Shown here: one piece after another, positions 1-8,368 of the stretch
How the letters are laid out: each line of letters opens with the position of its first letter
How positions within the stretch are numbered: the first letter of the stretch is position 1
Assembly (NCBI RefSeq): GCF_000373645.1
Contig: NZ_KB892057.1
Coordinates: 114,380-178,379, forward strand
Direction: 5' to 3'
Source: Streptomyces sp. ATexAB-D23
Lineage (GTDB): Bacteria; Actinomycetota; Actinomycetes; Streptomycetales; Streptomycetaceae
Length of the DNA: 64,000 nucleotides
The notes under the pieces: generated by a model
The model's database searches: none
Told to the model about the DNA's origin: nothing
Seen by the model: the letters and a program-made list of their open reading frames with translations, nothing else
Translations under genes and position numbers: made by a program

Positions 1-68
1 AACCCACCCGCCGCTCGCTGCGTTGATGTCCGATCGGTGCGGCCCCGGGCGTAATGCCGGTCCCCGGA

Positions 69-99
69 CCCCGTACTCTCGTACCTCGTGAGTACGGGG
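69..99. promoter_or_regulatory. Inverted repeat spanning the ABC transporter start codon
   Basis: Perfect 10-bp arms CCCCGTACTC (69-78) and GAGTACGGGG (90-99) are separated by 11 bp. The GTG start at 88 lies between the loop and the right arm. The repeat could be an operator or an mRNA hairpin that hides the start. No regulator gene adjoins it in the window. Confidence 0.4.
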
Positions 100-1104
100 A
101 CAGCGCAGGCGCCGACGACGACCGGCACCGTGTGCGCGGTGCGTGATCTGGTGAAGACCTACCCCCCGGCCCGGGGACGCCGCGGCACGCCCGCGACCCC
201 GGAAGTACGCGCCAACGACGGCATCAGCCTCGACGTCCGGCGCGGCGAGATCTTCGGCCTGCTCGGGCCCAACGGCGCGGGGAAGTCCACCCTCGTACGG
301 CAGCTCACCGGCCTCATGCGGCCCGACTCCGGCACCGTCGACATGCTGGGCCACGACCTCGTACGCCACCCCGAGCGGGCCTCCCGGCTGATCGGCTACC
401 TCGGGCAGGAGTCCACCGCGCTGGACGAGCTGACCGTCTCCCTCGCCGCCGAGACCACCGGGCGGCTGCGCGGGCTCCCGGTGCGCGAGGCCCGTGCCGA
501 GCGCGACGCCGTCCTGGACGAACTCGGCCTCGCCGACATCGCGGGCCGGCCCCTGAAGAAGCTCTCGGGCGGCCAGCGGCGGCTGGCCTGCGTCGCCGCC
601 GCGCTCGTCGGGGAGCGCCCGGTCCTCGTCCTGGACGAACCGACGACCGGCATGGACCCGGTGGCCCGGCGCGCGGTCTGGGCCGCCGTCGACCGCCGGC
701 GCGCCGAACGCGGCGCGACGGTCCTGCTGGTCACCCACAACGTCATCGAGGCCGAGACCGTCCTCGACCGGGTCGCCGTCATCGAACGCGGCAAGGTCAT
801 CGCCTGCGACACCCCCGCCGGGCTCAAGGAGCGCGTGGCGGGAGAGGTCAGGGTCGAGCTGGTGTGGCGCGAACGCGCCCCCCTGGAGATCCCCGAGGTC
901 GCCGCCCTGCGCGCGTGCGCGCAGGAGTCCGGGCGCCGCTGGGCGCTGCGGCTCGCGCCGGACGAGGCGCGGGCGGCGGTCGCCGCGGTCACCGGTGGCG
1001 CGGCCTTCGCCGCGCTGGACGACTTCAGCCTGGCGACGCCGAGCCTGGAGGACGTCTACCTGGCCCTCGGCGGCGGCGCGACCAAGGGACTGGTGAAGGC
1101 GTGA
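88..1104 (+). CDS. ABC transporter ATP-binding protein
   Basis: 338-aa cytoplasmic ATPase of an ABC-2/DrrA-like exporter. Walker A (GPNGAGKST) is at about residues 60-68. It is followed by the signature LSGGQRRLA, Walker B with LVLDEPTTGMDP, and an H-loop in LLVTHN, so all ATPase motifs are present. The C-terminal 80 residues resemble the accessory domain of drug or polyketide exporter ATPases. The stop overlaps the start of the permease gene (GTGA), so the two are translationally coupled. The substrate cannot be read from the sequence. The start is GTG at 88, inside an inverted repeat. Confidence 0.93.
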   Translation: MSTGTAQAPTTTGTVCAVRDLVKTYPPARGRRGTPATPEVRANDGISLDVRRGEIFGLLGPNGAGKSTLVRQLTGLMRPDSGTVDMLGHDLVRHPERASRLIGYLGQESTALDELTVSLAAETTGRLRGLPVREARAERDAVLDELGLADIAGRPLKKLSGGQRRLACVAAALVGERPVLVLDEPTTGMDPVARRAVWAAVDRRRAERGATVLLVTHNVIEAETVLDRVAVIERGKVIACDTPAGLKERVAGEVRVELVWRERAPLEIPEVAALRACAQESGRRWALRLAPDEARAAVAAVTGGAAFAALDDFSLATPSLEDVYLALGGGATKGLVKA

Positions 1105-1886
1105 GCGCCCTCGGTGCGGCGGCCGGGGCGGCCGCGACCCTCGCGCCCCGGGCCCGGCTCCTCCCCTCCCTCGCGGCCGTCTACCGGGCCCAGCTCTCCC
1201 GGGCCCGGGTGGCCCGCATCCCGCTGCTGTTCGTCGCGACGTTCCAGTCCGTCGGGATCATGATCCTGATGCGCGGGGTCGTGGACGGCGGCTCCGAGGC
1301 GCGGGCCGTCGTGGCCGGGTCCAGCGTCCTGGTCGTCGCCTTCGTCGCGCTGAACCTGCTCGCCCAGTACTTCGGGCAGCTGAGGGCCGGCGGGGGGCTC
1401 GACCACTACGCGACCCTGCCGGTGCCGCCCGCCGCCGTGGTGCTCGGGGCGGCCGGGGCGTACGCCTCCTTCACCGTGCCCGGCACGATCGTCACCGCCG
1501 TCACCGGCAGCGTGCTGTTCGGGCTGCCGGTGACGCACCTGTGGGTGCTCGTCGCCGTCATCCCCCTCTCCGGGGCGGCGCTCTCCGGCCTCGGCGCCGC
1601 CCTCGGGCTCCTCGCGCCGCGCCAGGAACTCGCCACGCTGCTCGGGCAGCTGGGCATGTCCGCCGCGCTGCTGCTGGGCATCCTGCCGGCCGACCGGCTG
1701 CCGGGGCCGATCGGCTGGGCCCGCGATCTGCTGCCGTCCACGTACGGGGTCGAGGCGCTCTCCCGGTCCTTCGACGCCCACCCCGACTGGGCGGTCGTCG
1801 CCCTCGACCTGGCCGTCTGCGCCGTCGTCGGTGTGGTCTCGCTCGCCGTGGCCACGTGGGCGTACCGCAGGGCAGCGGTCCGGTGA
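1101..1886 (+). CDS. ABC transporter permease (ABC-2 type)
   Basis: 261-aa integral membrane protein that partners the ATPase just upstream. The GTG start at 1101 overlaps the ATPase stop by 4 nt; a longer reading upstream in this frame would lie inside the ATPase gene and is not supported. About six hydrophobic segments are visible, starting near IPLLFVATFQSVGIMIL and ending with ALDLAVCAVVGVVSLAVATW. The layout fits the ABC-2 exporter permease fold. The pair probably forms a heteromeric exporter of unknown substrate. Confidence 0.88.
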   Translation: MSALGAAAGAAATLAPRARLLPSLAAVYRAQLSRARVARIPLLFVATFQSVGIMILMRGVVDGGSEARAVVAGSSVLVVAFVALNLLAQYFGQLRAGGGLDHYATLPVPPAAVVLGAAGAYASFTVPGTIVTAVTGSVLFGLPVTHLWVLVAVIPLSGAALSGLGAALGLLAPRQELATLLGQLGMSAALLLGILPADRLPGPIGWARDLLPSTYGVEALSRSFDAHPDWAVVALDLAVCAVVGVVSLAVATWAYRRAAVR

Positions 1887-1920
1887 GGCGCGGCGCGCGG
1901 GCGCCTGGCACGATGGCACG

Positions 1921-2697
1921 GTGACCGCACCCCTGACGCCGCCGCACCGGCCCTCGTCCGACGACCACCACGACTGGCAGAAGCCGCCGGCCGGGGGCGG
2001 GTCCGACGGGCCCCTCGGCCCCCACGGCTCCCACTGGGCCCCGTCGAAGGCCGAGCAGGACAGCGACCTGGGTGCGGATCTGCGCCGGGCCGGCCTCGTC
2101 CTGGCGCTGGTGACCGTCTCCGGGGCGCTGCTCGGGCTCCTGTGGCTGTGGCTGGCGCCCCGGGTGCCGCTCGTCTCCGACAACACGGCCGTCTTCCTCG
2201 CCGACAGCGAGGGCGAGGAGGCGATCGGGGCCGACGGTACGTTCGTCCTGCTCGGGCTGGCGTTCGGGGTGATCTCGGCCGCCCTGGTCTTCTGGTTCAA
2301 CCGGCGCGGCGGCATCCTGCTGACGGTCGGGCTCGCCGTGGGCAGTGTGCTCGGGCCGGTGCTGGCCTGGCAGCTCGGGACGCGGCTCGGGCCCACGGAC
2401 GACGTGGTGGCCCATGCGCGCGAGGTCGGCAGGGGCGTGATCTTCGACGCGCCGCTGGAGCTGCACGCGAAGGGAGCGCTGCTGGCGTGGGGGCTGGCGG
2501 CGATGGCGGTGCACCTGGGGGTGACCGCGGTGTTCGGGCCGCGGGAGTTCGAGGGGGAGTGGGGGACGTACGGGGGGTGGGGTTCGCCTGCGGTGCCGGC
2601 TTCGGGTGCGGGTGGGCCTTCGCCTTCGCCTTCGGCGCCGGCTTCCGGGGGGTCGGGTTCTTCGTCGGCGCCGCCGGTGCCGCCTGCGGGGGAGTGA
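1921..2697 (+). CDS. DUF2567-like membrane protein
   Basis: 258-aa protein starting at GTG 1921. It has a hydrophilic Pro/Gly-rich N-terminus of about 50 residues and four transmembrane segments (around LVLALVTVSGALLGLLWLW, FVLLGLAFGVISAALVF, ILLTVGLAVGSVLGPVLAW and LLAWGLAAMAVHLGVTAVF). The tail is low-complexity and rich in Gly, Ser and Pro. The arrangement resembles the actinobacterial DUF2567 proteins. Function is unknown. It lies 34 nt after the ABC permease and may be cotranscribed with it. Confidence 0.75.
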   Translation: MTAPLTPPHRPSSDDHHDWQKPPAGGGSDGPLGPHGSHWAPSKAEQDSDLGADLRRAGLVLALVTVSGALLGLLWLWLAPRVPLVSDNTAVFLADSEGEEAIGADGTFVLLGLAFGVISAALVFWFNRRGGILLTVGLAVGSVLGPVLAWQLGTRLGPTDDVVAHAREVGRGVIFDAPLELHAKGALLAWGLAAMAVHLGVTAVFGPREFEGEWGTYGGWGSPAVPASGAGGPSPSPSAPASGGSGSSSAPPVPPAGE

Positions 2698-2712
2698 GGG
2701 CGGGGGCGCTGC

Positions 2713-2731
2713 GCGGGGGTTGTTCCCCCGC
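2713..2731. terminator. Hairpin between convergent genes
   Basis: GCGGGGG and CCCCCGC arms (7 bp) flank a TTGTT loop, downstream of the DUF2567-like gene and of the convergent ybaK-like gene. There is no clear T-run on either side. Confidence 0.45.
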
Positions 2732-2751
2732 CCTTCCCTGAGGTGGGCGGG

Positions 2752-3261
2752 CTATCTCCCGCCGCGGGCGATCGGGGCGAACACCGCTCCCGTCAGCGTC
2801 GCCAGGTCCTCGGGGGACAGCTCCACCTCCAGGCCCCGGCGGCCCGCCGACACGCAGATCGTCGCGTGGGCGCGGGCCGACGCGTCCAGGACCGTGGGGA
2901 GGCGTTTGCGCTGGCCCAGGGGGGAGATCCCGCCCCGTACGTAGCCCGTGGTGCGTTCCGCCGCGGCCGGGTCCGCCATCGTGGCGCGTTTGCCGCCGGC
3001 CGCCGAGGCCAGGGCCTTGAGGTCCAGGGAGCCCGCCACCGGGACCACCGCCACCGTCAGGCGGCCGTCCACGTCGGCCACCAGGGTCTTGAAGACGCGG
3101 TCGGGGGAGACGCCCAGGGCCTCGGCCGCCTCCTCGCCGTAGGAGGGGGACGCGGGGTCGTGCTCGTACGCGTGCACCGTGAACGGGGTGCCCGCCGCGG
3201 TCAGGGCGACCGTGGCGGGGGTGCCGCCGGACTGGGGCTGCTTCTTCTGCTTCTTCGCCAC
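2752..3261 (-). CDS. ybaK: Cys-tRNA(Pro)/Cys-tRNA(Cys) deacylase, YbaK/EbsC type
   Basis: 169-aa protein with the YbaK/ProRS-editing fold. This family removes cysteine mischarged onto tRNA(Pro). Recognisable blocks are the region ending DRVFKTLVADVDG, the core lysine-containing segment VAGSLDLKALASAAGGK, and the glycine motif TTGYVRGGISPLGQ. Length is typical of the family. The GTG start at 3261 has a GGAGAG-like ribosome site upstream. It is the last gene of a leftward trio that begins at 5062. Confidence 0.88.
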   Translation of the reverse strand: MAKKQKKQPQSGGTPATVALTAAGTPFTVHAYEHDPASPSYGEEAAEALGVSPDRVFKTLVADVDGRLTVAVVPVAGSLDLKALASAAGGKRATMADPAAAERTTGYVRGGISPLGQRKRLPTVLDASARAHATICVSAGRRGLEVELSPEDLATLTGAVFAPIARGGR

Positions 3262-3287
3262 GGGGCGGGGCTCTCCGGGTGGTCGCG

Positions 3288-4031
3288 TCAGTTGAGGTGG
3301 GTCGGGGTGACGGTCAGATCCACCGCCGGGAGCGACGGCAGGTGCCGGATGACCGCGGTCTCCGAGCGCAGCAGCTTCAGCTCCTCGCGGAGGCGGGTCG
3401 CGGTGTCCGGGGCCTGGAGGAGGCGCTGCCGGGCGGGGACGTCCAGGACCACGGCGGAGGCCACCAGGTAGGAGACGACCGACGGGTCGTCGGGCAGGTC
3501 GGCGCCCGTGGTGAGGGACTGCTCGCTCGCCCCGGCCAGACGCTTCTGGTAGCCCCGGAAGGCCCGCAGGACACCCTCGGCGAGCGGGCCCGCCTCGTCG
3601 CCCGGGTCCTCCTCCAGCTCCTCCAGCTCGGCCGTGAGGTACGGGCCGCTCGCGTCGACCGAGAGGAGCCGGACGCGGGTGGTGCCGGTGGCCAGCACCT
3701 CGTAGCTGCCGTCCGCGCGCTCCCGGATGGTCGCCGCGTCGGCGACGCAGCCCACCCGGTGCAGGGCCTGGACGGGGTCGGTGCCGAAGCCGTCGGACGG
3801 GCCGCGTTCGACGGGTTTGCGCACCGCCTCCGGCATGCCGACGCCCGTGGCGGCGGTCTCGCGGCCGTCGCGGATGGCGACCACGGCGAAGCGGCGCGGT
3901 TCGTCCTCGTCGATGGTCAGGAGCTCACGCATCATGGCGCGATATCGCTCCTCGAACACGTTGAGGGGCAGCACGAGGCCGGGGAACAGCACCGCGTTCA
4001 GCGGGAACAGAGGCAGGCGAGCGGTGGTCAC
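3288..4031 (-). CDS. Lon substrate-binding domain (LON_substr_bdg) protein
   Basis: 247-aa stand-alone Lon N-terminal-like domain protein. The N-terminal motif RLPLFPLNAVLFPGLVLPLNVFEERY is characteristic. No AAA+ or protease domain follows, so this is not a Lon protease; such proteins are common in actinobacteria and their role is unclear. The GTG at 4031 is chosen because it lies just before the conserved LPLFPL block; a TTG at 4040, overlapping the previous stop, is an alternative. It sits 5 nt after the TPR-like gene and 26 nt before the ybaK-like gene, so the three probably form one operon. Confidence 0.85.
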   Translation of the reverse strand: MTTARLPLFPLNAVLFPGLVLPLNVFEERYRAMMRELLTIDEDEPRRFAVVAIRDGRETAATGVGMPEAVRKPVERGPSDGFGTDPVQALHRVGCVADAATIRERADGSYEVLATGTTRVRLLSVDASGPYLTAELEELEEDPGDEAGPLAEGVLRAFRGYQKRLAGASEQSLTTGADLPDDPSVVSYLVASAVVLDVPARQRLLQAPDTATRLREELKLLRSETAVIRHLPSLPAVDLTVTPTHLN

Positions 4032-4036
4032 AGCGG

Positions 4037-5062
4037 TCAAGCGTAATGGCCGCGCGCCCGTCCTCGTCCGGCCCCGTGGCGCAGCGGTGTCGCGGAGGCC
4101 ACCCGGAGCCTTGTGCTGTCCCGCGCGTCGAGGAACCGGCCCAGCGGATCTCCGGACACCGAGGCCCACGGGAACGAGGCCGCGTGCGGCCCGATCCGCC
4201 GGAACTGCTCCAGCGCCTCGGCCCAGCGGCCCCGTACCACCAGCACGTACGCGAGGAGGTTGCGCACCTCGGCCGGCCACGGGTCGCCGGGGGCGAAACC
4301 GGCGGACAGCGTGATCGCCAGGTCCACCGCCGCGTCGATCCGCTCCTCCTGCACCGATGTGGACAGGGTCCCCGGCCCCTCGGCCAGCATCGCGAACGCG
4401 GCCCGCAGCGGCAGCGCCTGCACCAGGGAGCTGGGCAGCGAGTCCTCCGCGGCCCGCTCGGCGAAGTCGAAGCACTCGCGGTGCGAGCCGTACCAGGCGG
4501 CCGACAGGTACTGCAGGGCCGCGACATGGCAGCCGTAGTGGTGCGTGGAGCGTTGCAGCGCCTGCTCCCACAGCACCTCGAACGTGGTGTGCGTGGCCTG
4601 GGTGCCCCGGGCGTGGTCCAGTGCGAGGCGCCAGGGCACCGGGTCCCGCGGATCGCTCCGCGCGGCGGCCGTGATCATCGGCCCCACCTCGCGCAGCTGC
4701 TCCGCACGGGCCGGTGACTCCCAGGCGCGGTCGACGGCGAGCTGGGCCTTGACCAGCAGGGCGTCGGGGTCGCGCGGCGCGACGGACAGCCAGTGGCCGA
4801 GCCAGCCGTCCCGGTTGCGGGCGAACGCGACGAGCCGCTTCAGATAGCGGTCCCGGCTCTCCCACTCGGCCCCGTCCCGGGTGGTGGCCAGCAGCTTCGC
4901 GGCCGGTTCGTACTCCCCGGCGGCAGCGGCCACCAGCGCGGGTGACAACCGCTCGTCGGGGGCGTCGAGCAGCACCGCGTGGTCCGCGGCCAACCCGGAG
5001 GACAGCTCCGGGGTGTTGCGGATCACGCGCGCCGTACGGAGGAGAGCGCGGAGGAAAGGCAT
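4037..5062 (-). CDS. TPR-like helical protein of unknown function
   Basis: 341-aa protein starting at ATG 5062 (MPFLRALLRTARVIR). The chain is almost entirely helical in appearance, with repeating Ala/Leu-rich units, for example EYEPAAKLLATTRDG, DPDALLVKAQLAVDRAWESPA and RWAEALEQFRRIGPHA. This suggests tetratricopeptide-like repeats. There is no signal peptide or membrane segment. It leads the leftward trio with the Lon-domain protein and the YbaK-type deacylase. An upstream reading to 5158 exists but lacks conserved-looking sequence. Confidence 0.75.
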   Translation of the reverse strand: MPFLRALLRTARVIRNTPELSSGLAADHAVLLDAPDERLSPALVAAAAGEYEPAAKLLATTRDGAEWESRDRYLKRLVAFARNRDGWLGHWLSVAPRDPDALLVKAQLAVDRAWESPARAEQLREVGPMITAAARSDPRDPVPWRLALDHARGTQATHTTFEVLWEQALQRSTHHYGCHVAALQYLSAAWYGSHRECFDFAERAAEDSLPSSLVQALPLRAAFAMLAEGPGTLSTSVQEERIDAAVDLAITLSAGFAPGDPWPAEVRNLLAYVLVVRGRWAEALEQFRRIGPHAASFPWASVSGDPLGRFLDARDSTRLRVASATPLRHGAGRGRARGHYA

Positions 5063-5297
5063 GGTGCAGACCATTGAAAAGCGCTGGTGGGGGCAGGCGC
5101 CAGGGGAGCGCTGTGAAGCTTTGGTGCCGAGTGGATGGGTTGCTCGGGCTCCAGTCAAGAAGAAGCAAAGGAAAGCACGGATTCTGGCTGATACTCGCCG
5201 GTGCTGGGCAGAAGGTCCGTGGACTGCCCGGCGCCGGCGGGCGGTCGCGCGGCCCGCCGCGCACGGGAAGGCCGCCCCCGGCGCCGGTATCCCGCCG

Positions 5298-6899
5298 TCA
5301 GCCGCGGCGCAGCAGCCGGGAGGCGCCGGCCGCGACCGTGGTGGCCAGTATCCAGCCCAGCAGGATCAGCGCGGCGGCCATCCACTGCCAGCCGCCCTCC
5401 ATCCGCCAGTAGCCGTCCTGGCCGAGATCGATCACCGGGATGAGCAGATCCAGCGCGTACAGCGACGCGTTCCACTGCGGATGCTCCTCGCCCTTGATCG
5501 CGGCCGGGTCGTACCGCGAGAACGCCAGCGCGCCCGCCGCCCACAGCACCGCCATCCACACCGCCGCCCGCCCCGGCCGGTAGCCGTACGCCACCGTCCA
5601 GTCCTGGAGGTAGCCCCAGAGCTTCCCGGCGGGCGGCAGCGTCTCCCGGCGGCGGCGCTGCTTGGCGAGCAGCACCTCCCTGGCGTCCGCGTCCTCGCCG
5701 CTGTTGCGCAGCACCGCCGCCAGCCGCTCGTAGGGCTCCGGTACGTACTCCGGGGTGGCCGCCGCCACCCACTCCAGACGCCGGGAGAGCGGGAAGTGCC
5801 CGTACGGGACGAGGTTCTCGTAGACGAACCCGCCCATCGCCAGGCCGCCGGGGCCCGGCCAGCTCGTCGACACGTCGATCAGCGTGACCACCTTCGCGCC
5901 GTTGAGCACGACCCGCCCCCGGGCCGGACGCTCGGGGTTGAACCGCAGCTCCGGGGTGACCGTCCGGCGCAGCGACAGCTCCTCGTGCGTGTCGAGCACG
6001 AAGACCGCCTTGTGCAGGTCCACCGCGTCACCGAACCGGCCGTCGTCCAGACGCACCCCGCCCCGGCAGCGGAACACCTGCGAGCGGGTGCCGTGCGCCG
6101 GGGTCGGGGACGTGGCGATGCCGTACGGGGGAGTCGTGCCCTGGTTCCCCGTGTCCACGCTGACCCACGCCTCGCTCATGTACAGCGTCCGCTCGACGCT
6201 CAGCTGCGGTGCGTTCAGCGCGCGGCGGCCCCGGCCGGCGCGCAGCCGGCTGCCGCGCAGGCTCAGCGAACCGCCCACCTTGGCCCCGCGCAGGCTCAGC
6301 TCTCCCAGCGTCTCGATCATCTCGGCCTGGAGGTCCTGGGCGACCGTCAGCCCGTCCCCGAGCAGCGCCCGGCCCTGCCGGTCCGGGCCGATGTCGATCT
6401 GGCTGAGCAGCAGATCCGTACCGATCTGGGCGTCCGTGAGCCGGATGCCGCGCTCCACCCGGCAGCGCGGCAGATGCAGGTCGCCCTCGGTGCGCAGCCG
6501 GGCCGCCTCCAGGCGCGGCACCGCGCACCCCACCAGCCGCAGCGTCGTGAAGTGGCATTCGGGGAACGCCACCTCCTCGTCGAACCGGCAGCCGGTCAGC
6601 TCCACGTACGGAGCGACACGCCCGCCCGCCAGGTCCAGCCTTCCCATGATCCGCACGCCCCTCAGCTTCAGGGCCGTCACCCGGCCGGGCCGGGCCGGCG
6701 GACCGCTCAGCAGCAGCCGGGCGACGACCCGGGCCTCCACGCTGCGCTCGGGGCCCCACGCGTGCGGGGCGAAAGGATCGTCGCGGGCCCGGTCGCGGGC
6801 CCGCAGGTCGTAGGTCGTGCCGTTCCGGAAGGACTGCCACATGCCCAGCTCCGCGGCGCTGAGGCCGTCCGGGAGATCCCCGTCGTGCCGCTCCGTCAC
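5298..6899 (-). CDS. Membrane-anchored protein with repeat-like N-terminal domain
   Basis: 533-aa protein. Residues about 60-330 are built of short repeating strands with alternating Leu (LRGVRIMGRLDLAGGR, LSLRGAKVGGSLSLRGSRLR) that resemble a pentapeptide/right-handed beta-helix fold. The C-terminus has two membrane segments (AAVWMAVLWAAGALAF and MAAALILLGWILATTVAAGA). Relatives in Streptomyces are often labelled membrane-associated oxidoreductase, but I see no nucleotide-binding or catalytic motif. GTG 6899 has a good ribosome site (AAAGGGG) a few bases upstream, which decides the start. The gene is divergent from hisD. Confidence 0.75.
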   Translation of the reverse strand: MTERHDGDLPDGLSAAELGMWQSFRNGTTYDLRARDRARDDPFAPHAWGPERSVEARVVARLLLSGPPARPGRVTALKLRGVRIMGRLDLAGGRVAPYVELTGCRFDEEVAFPECHFTTLRLVGCAVPRLEAARLRTEGDLHLPRCRVERGIRLTDAQIGTDLLLSQIDIGPDRQGRALLGDGLTVAQDLQAEMIETLGELSLRGAKVGGSLSLRGSRLRAGRGRRALNAPQLSVERTLYMSEAWVSVDTGNQGTTPPYGIATSPTPAHGTRSQVFRCRGGVRLDDGRFGDAVDLHKAVFVLDTHEELSLRRTVTPELRFNPERPARGRVVLNGAKVVTLIDVSTSWPGPGGLAMGGFVYENLVPYGHFPLSRRLEWVAAATPEYVPEPYERLAAVLRNSGEDADAREVLLAKQRRRRETLPPAGKLWGYLQDWTVAYGYRPGRAAVWMAVLWAAGALAFSRYDPAAIKGEEHPQWNASLYALDLLIPVIDLGQDGYWRMEGGWQWMAAALILLGWILATTVAAGASRLLRRG

Positions 6900-6988
6900 C
6901 GGTGCCCCTTTCGTTCGGAGGCGTGATCCCGTTATTCCCTCTGGGTGACCGGATGAACGCACATAGTCAGCCGTCACAGCGGGGGCAT

Positions 6989-7005
6989 GTATCAGCCAGT
7001 GATAC
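6989..7005. promoter_or_regulatory. Small inverted repeat upstream of the his operon
   Basis: GTATCA (6989-6994) and TGATAC (7000-7005) form perfect 6-bp arms around GCCAG in the divergent gap between the membrane protein and hisD. It could be an operator for either gene. No sigma-70 promoter in the gap is convincing. Confidence 0.35.
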
Positions 7006-7045
7006 GGGCGTCCGGACGTTCGCGGCGGTCTGCGAGAATTGCCGG

Positions 7046-8368
7046 GTGATCTCTCGAATCGATCTGCGCGGCAATGTCCTCCCCGAGGGCGGCGCCCTGC
7101 GCGACCTGCTGCCCCGTGCCGAGTTCGACGTGGAAGCCGCCCTGGAGACGGTGCGGCCCATCTGCGAGGACGTACGCCATCGTGGCTCGGCGGCAGTGAT
7201 CGACTGGGGGGAGAAGCTCGACGGCGTCCGGATCGAGTCGGTCCGGGTGCCCGCCGCCGCCCTCGCACGGGCGCTCGAAGAGCTGGATCCGGCCGTTCGC
7301 GCCGCCCTGGAGGAGTCGGTCCGCCGCGCCCGCCTCGTCCACCGCGAGCAGCGCCGCACCACGCACACCACCCAGGTCGTCCCCGGCGGCACCGTCACCG
7401 AGAAGTGGGTGCCGGTCCAGCGCGTCGGGCTCTACGTGCCGGGCGGCCGCGCGGTCTACCCGTCCTCCGTCGTGATGAACGTCGTCCCGGCCCAGGAGGC
7501 GGGCGTCGAGGGCCTCGCCGTCTCCTCCCCGCCGCAGAAGGAGTTCGGCGGACTGCCGCACCCCACGATCCTGGCCGCCTGCGCCCTGCTCGGGGTGGAC
7601 GAGGTCTACGCGGCCGGCGGCGCCCAGGCCGTCGCGATGTTCGCGTACGGCACCGGGGAGTGCCTGCCCGTCGACCTGGTCACCGGCCCCGGCAACATCT
7701 ACGTCGCCGCCGCCAAGCGCCTCCTCAAGGGCCGCATCGGCATCGACGCCGAGGCCGGCCCCACCGAGATCGCCGTCCTCGCCGACGCCACCGCCGACCC
7801 GGTGCACGTCGCCGCCGACCTGATCAGCCAGGCCGAGCACGACCCGATGGCCGCCGCCGTCCTGGTCACCGACTCCGAGGAGCTGGCCGCCGCCACCGAG
7901 GCCGAGCTGGTCCGGCAGGTCGCCGCGACCAAGCACGTCAAGGAGCGCATCGAGCCCGCGCTGGCCGGCCGCCAGTCCGCGATCGTCCTGGTCAACGACC
8001 TGGAGGACGGGCTCACGGTGGTCGACGCCTACGCCGCCGAGCACCTGGAGATCCAGACCGCCGACGCCGCCGCGCTCGCCGGCCGGGTCCGCAACGCCGG
8101 AGCGGTCTTCGTCGGCCCCTGGTCGCCCGTCTCGCTCGGCGACTACTGCGCCGGCTCCAACCACGTCCTGCCCACCGGCGGCTGCGCCTGCCACTCGTCG
8201 GGCCTGTCCGTGCAGTCCTTCCTGCGCGGCATCCACATCGTCGACTACACGCGCGACGCGCTCGCCGAGGTCACCCACCACGTGGTGACCCTCGCCGAGG
8301 CGGAGGACCTCCCCGCCCACGGCGCCGCGCTCAAGGCCAGGTTCGGGTGGAAGGTTCCGCAGCAGTGA
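7046..8368 (+). CDS. hisD: Histidinol dehydrogenase
   Basis: 440 aa, the usual length. It catalyses the last two steps of histidine synthesis, L-histidinol to L-histidine with 2 NAD+. Family blocks visible include VGLYVPGGRAVYPSSVVMN, the NAD-binding region DLVTGPGNIYVAAAKR, DLISQAEHDP with zinc-ligand Gln and His, AAEHLEI with the catalytic Glu-His pair, and GDYCAGSNHVLPTGG. GTG 7046 gives MISRIDLRG, matching family N-termini. It is the first gene of the his operon and its stop overlaps the hisC start. Confidence 0.97.
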   Translation: MISRIDLRGNVLPEGGALRDLLPRAEFDVEAALETVRPICEDVRHRGSAAVIDWGEKLDGVRIESVRVPAAALARALEELDPAVRAALEESVRRARLVHREQRRTTHTTQVVPGGTVTEKWVPVQRVGLYVPGGRAVYPSSVVMNVVPAQEAGVEGLAVSSPPQKEFGGLPHPTILAACALLGVDEVYAAGGAQAVAMFAYGTGECLPVDLVTGPGNIYVAAAKRLLKGRIGIDAEAGPTEIAVLADATADPVHVAADLISQAEHDPMAAAVLVTDSEELAAATEAELVRQVAATKHVKERIEPALAGRQSAIVLVNDLEDGLTVVDAYAAEHLEIQTADAAALAGRVRNAGAVFVGPWSPVSLGDYCAGSNHVLPTGGCACHSSGLSVQSFLRGIHIVDYTRDALAEVTHHVVTLAEAEDLPAHGAALKARFGWKVPQQ

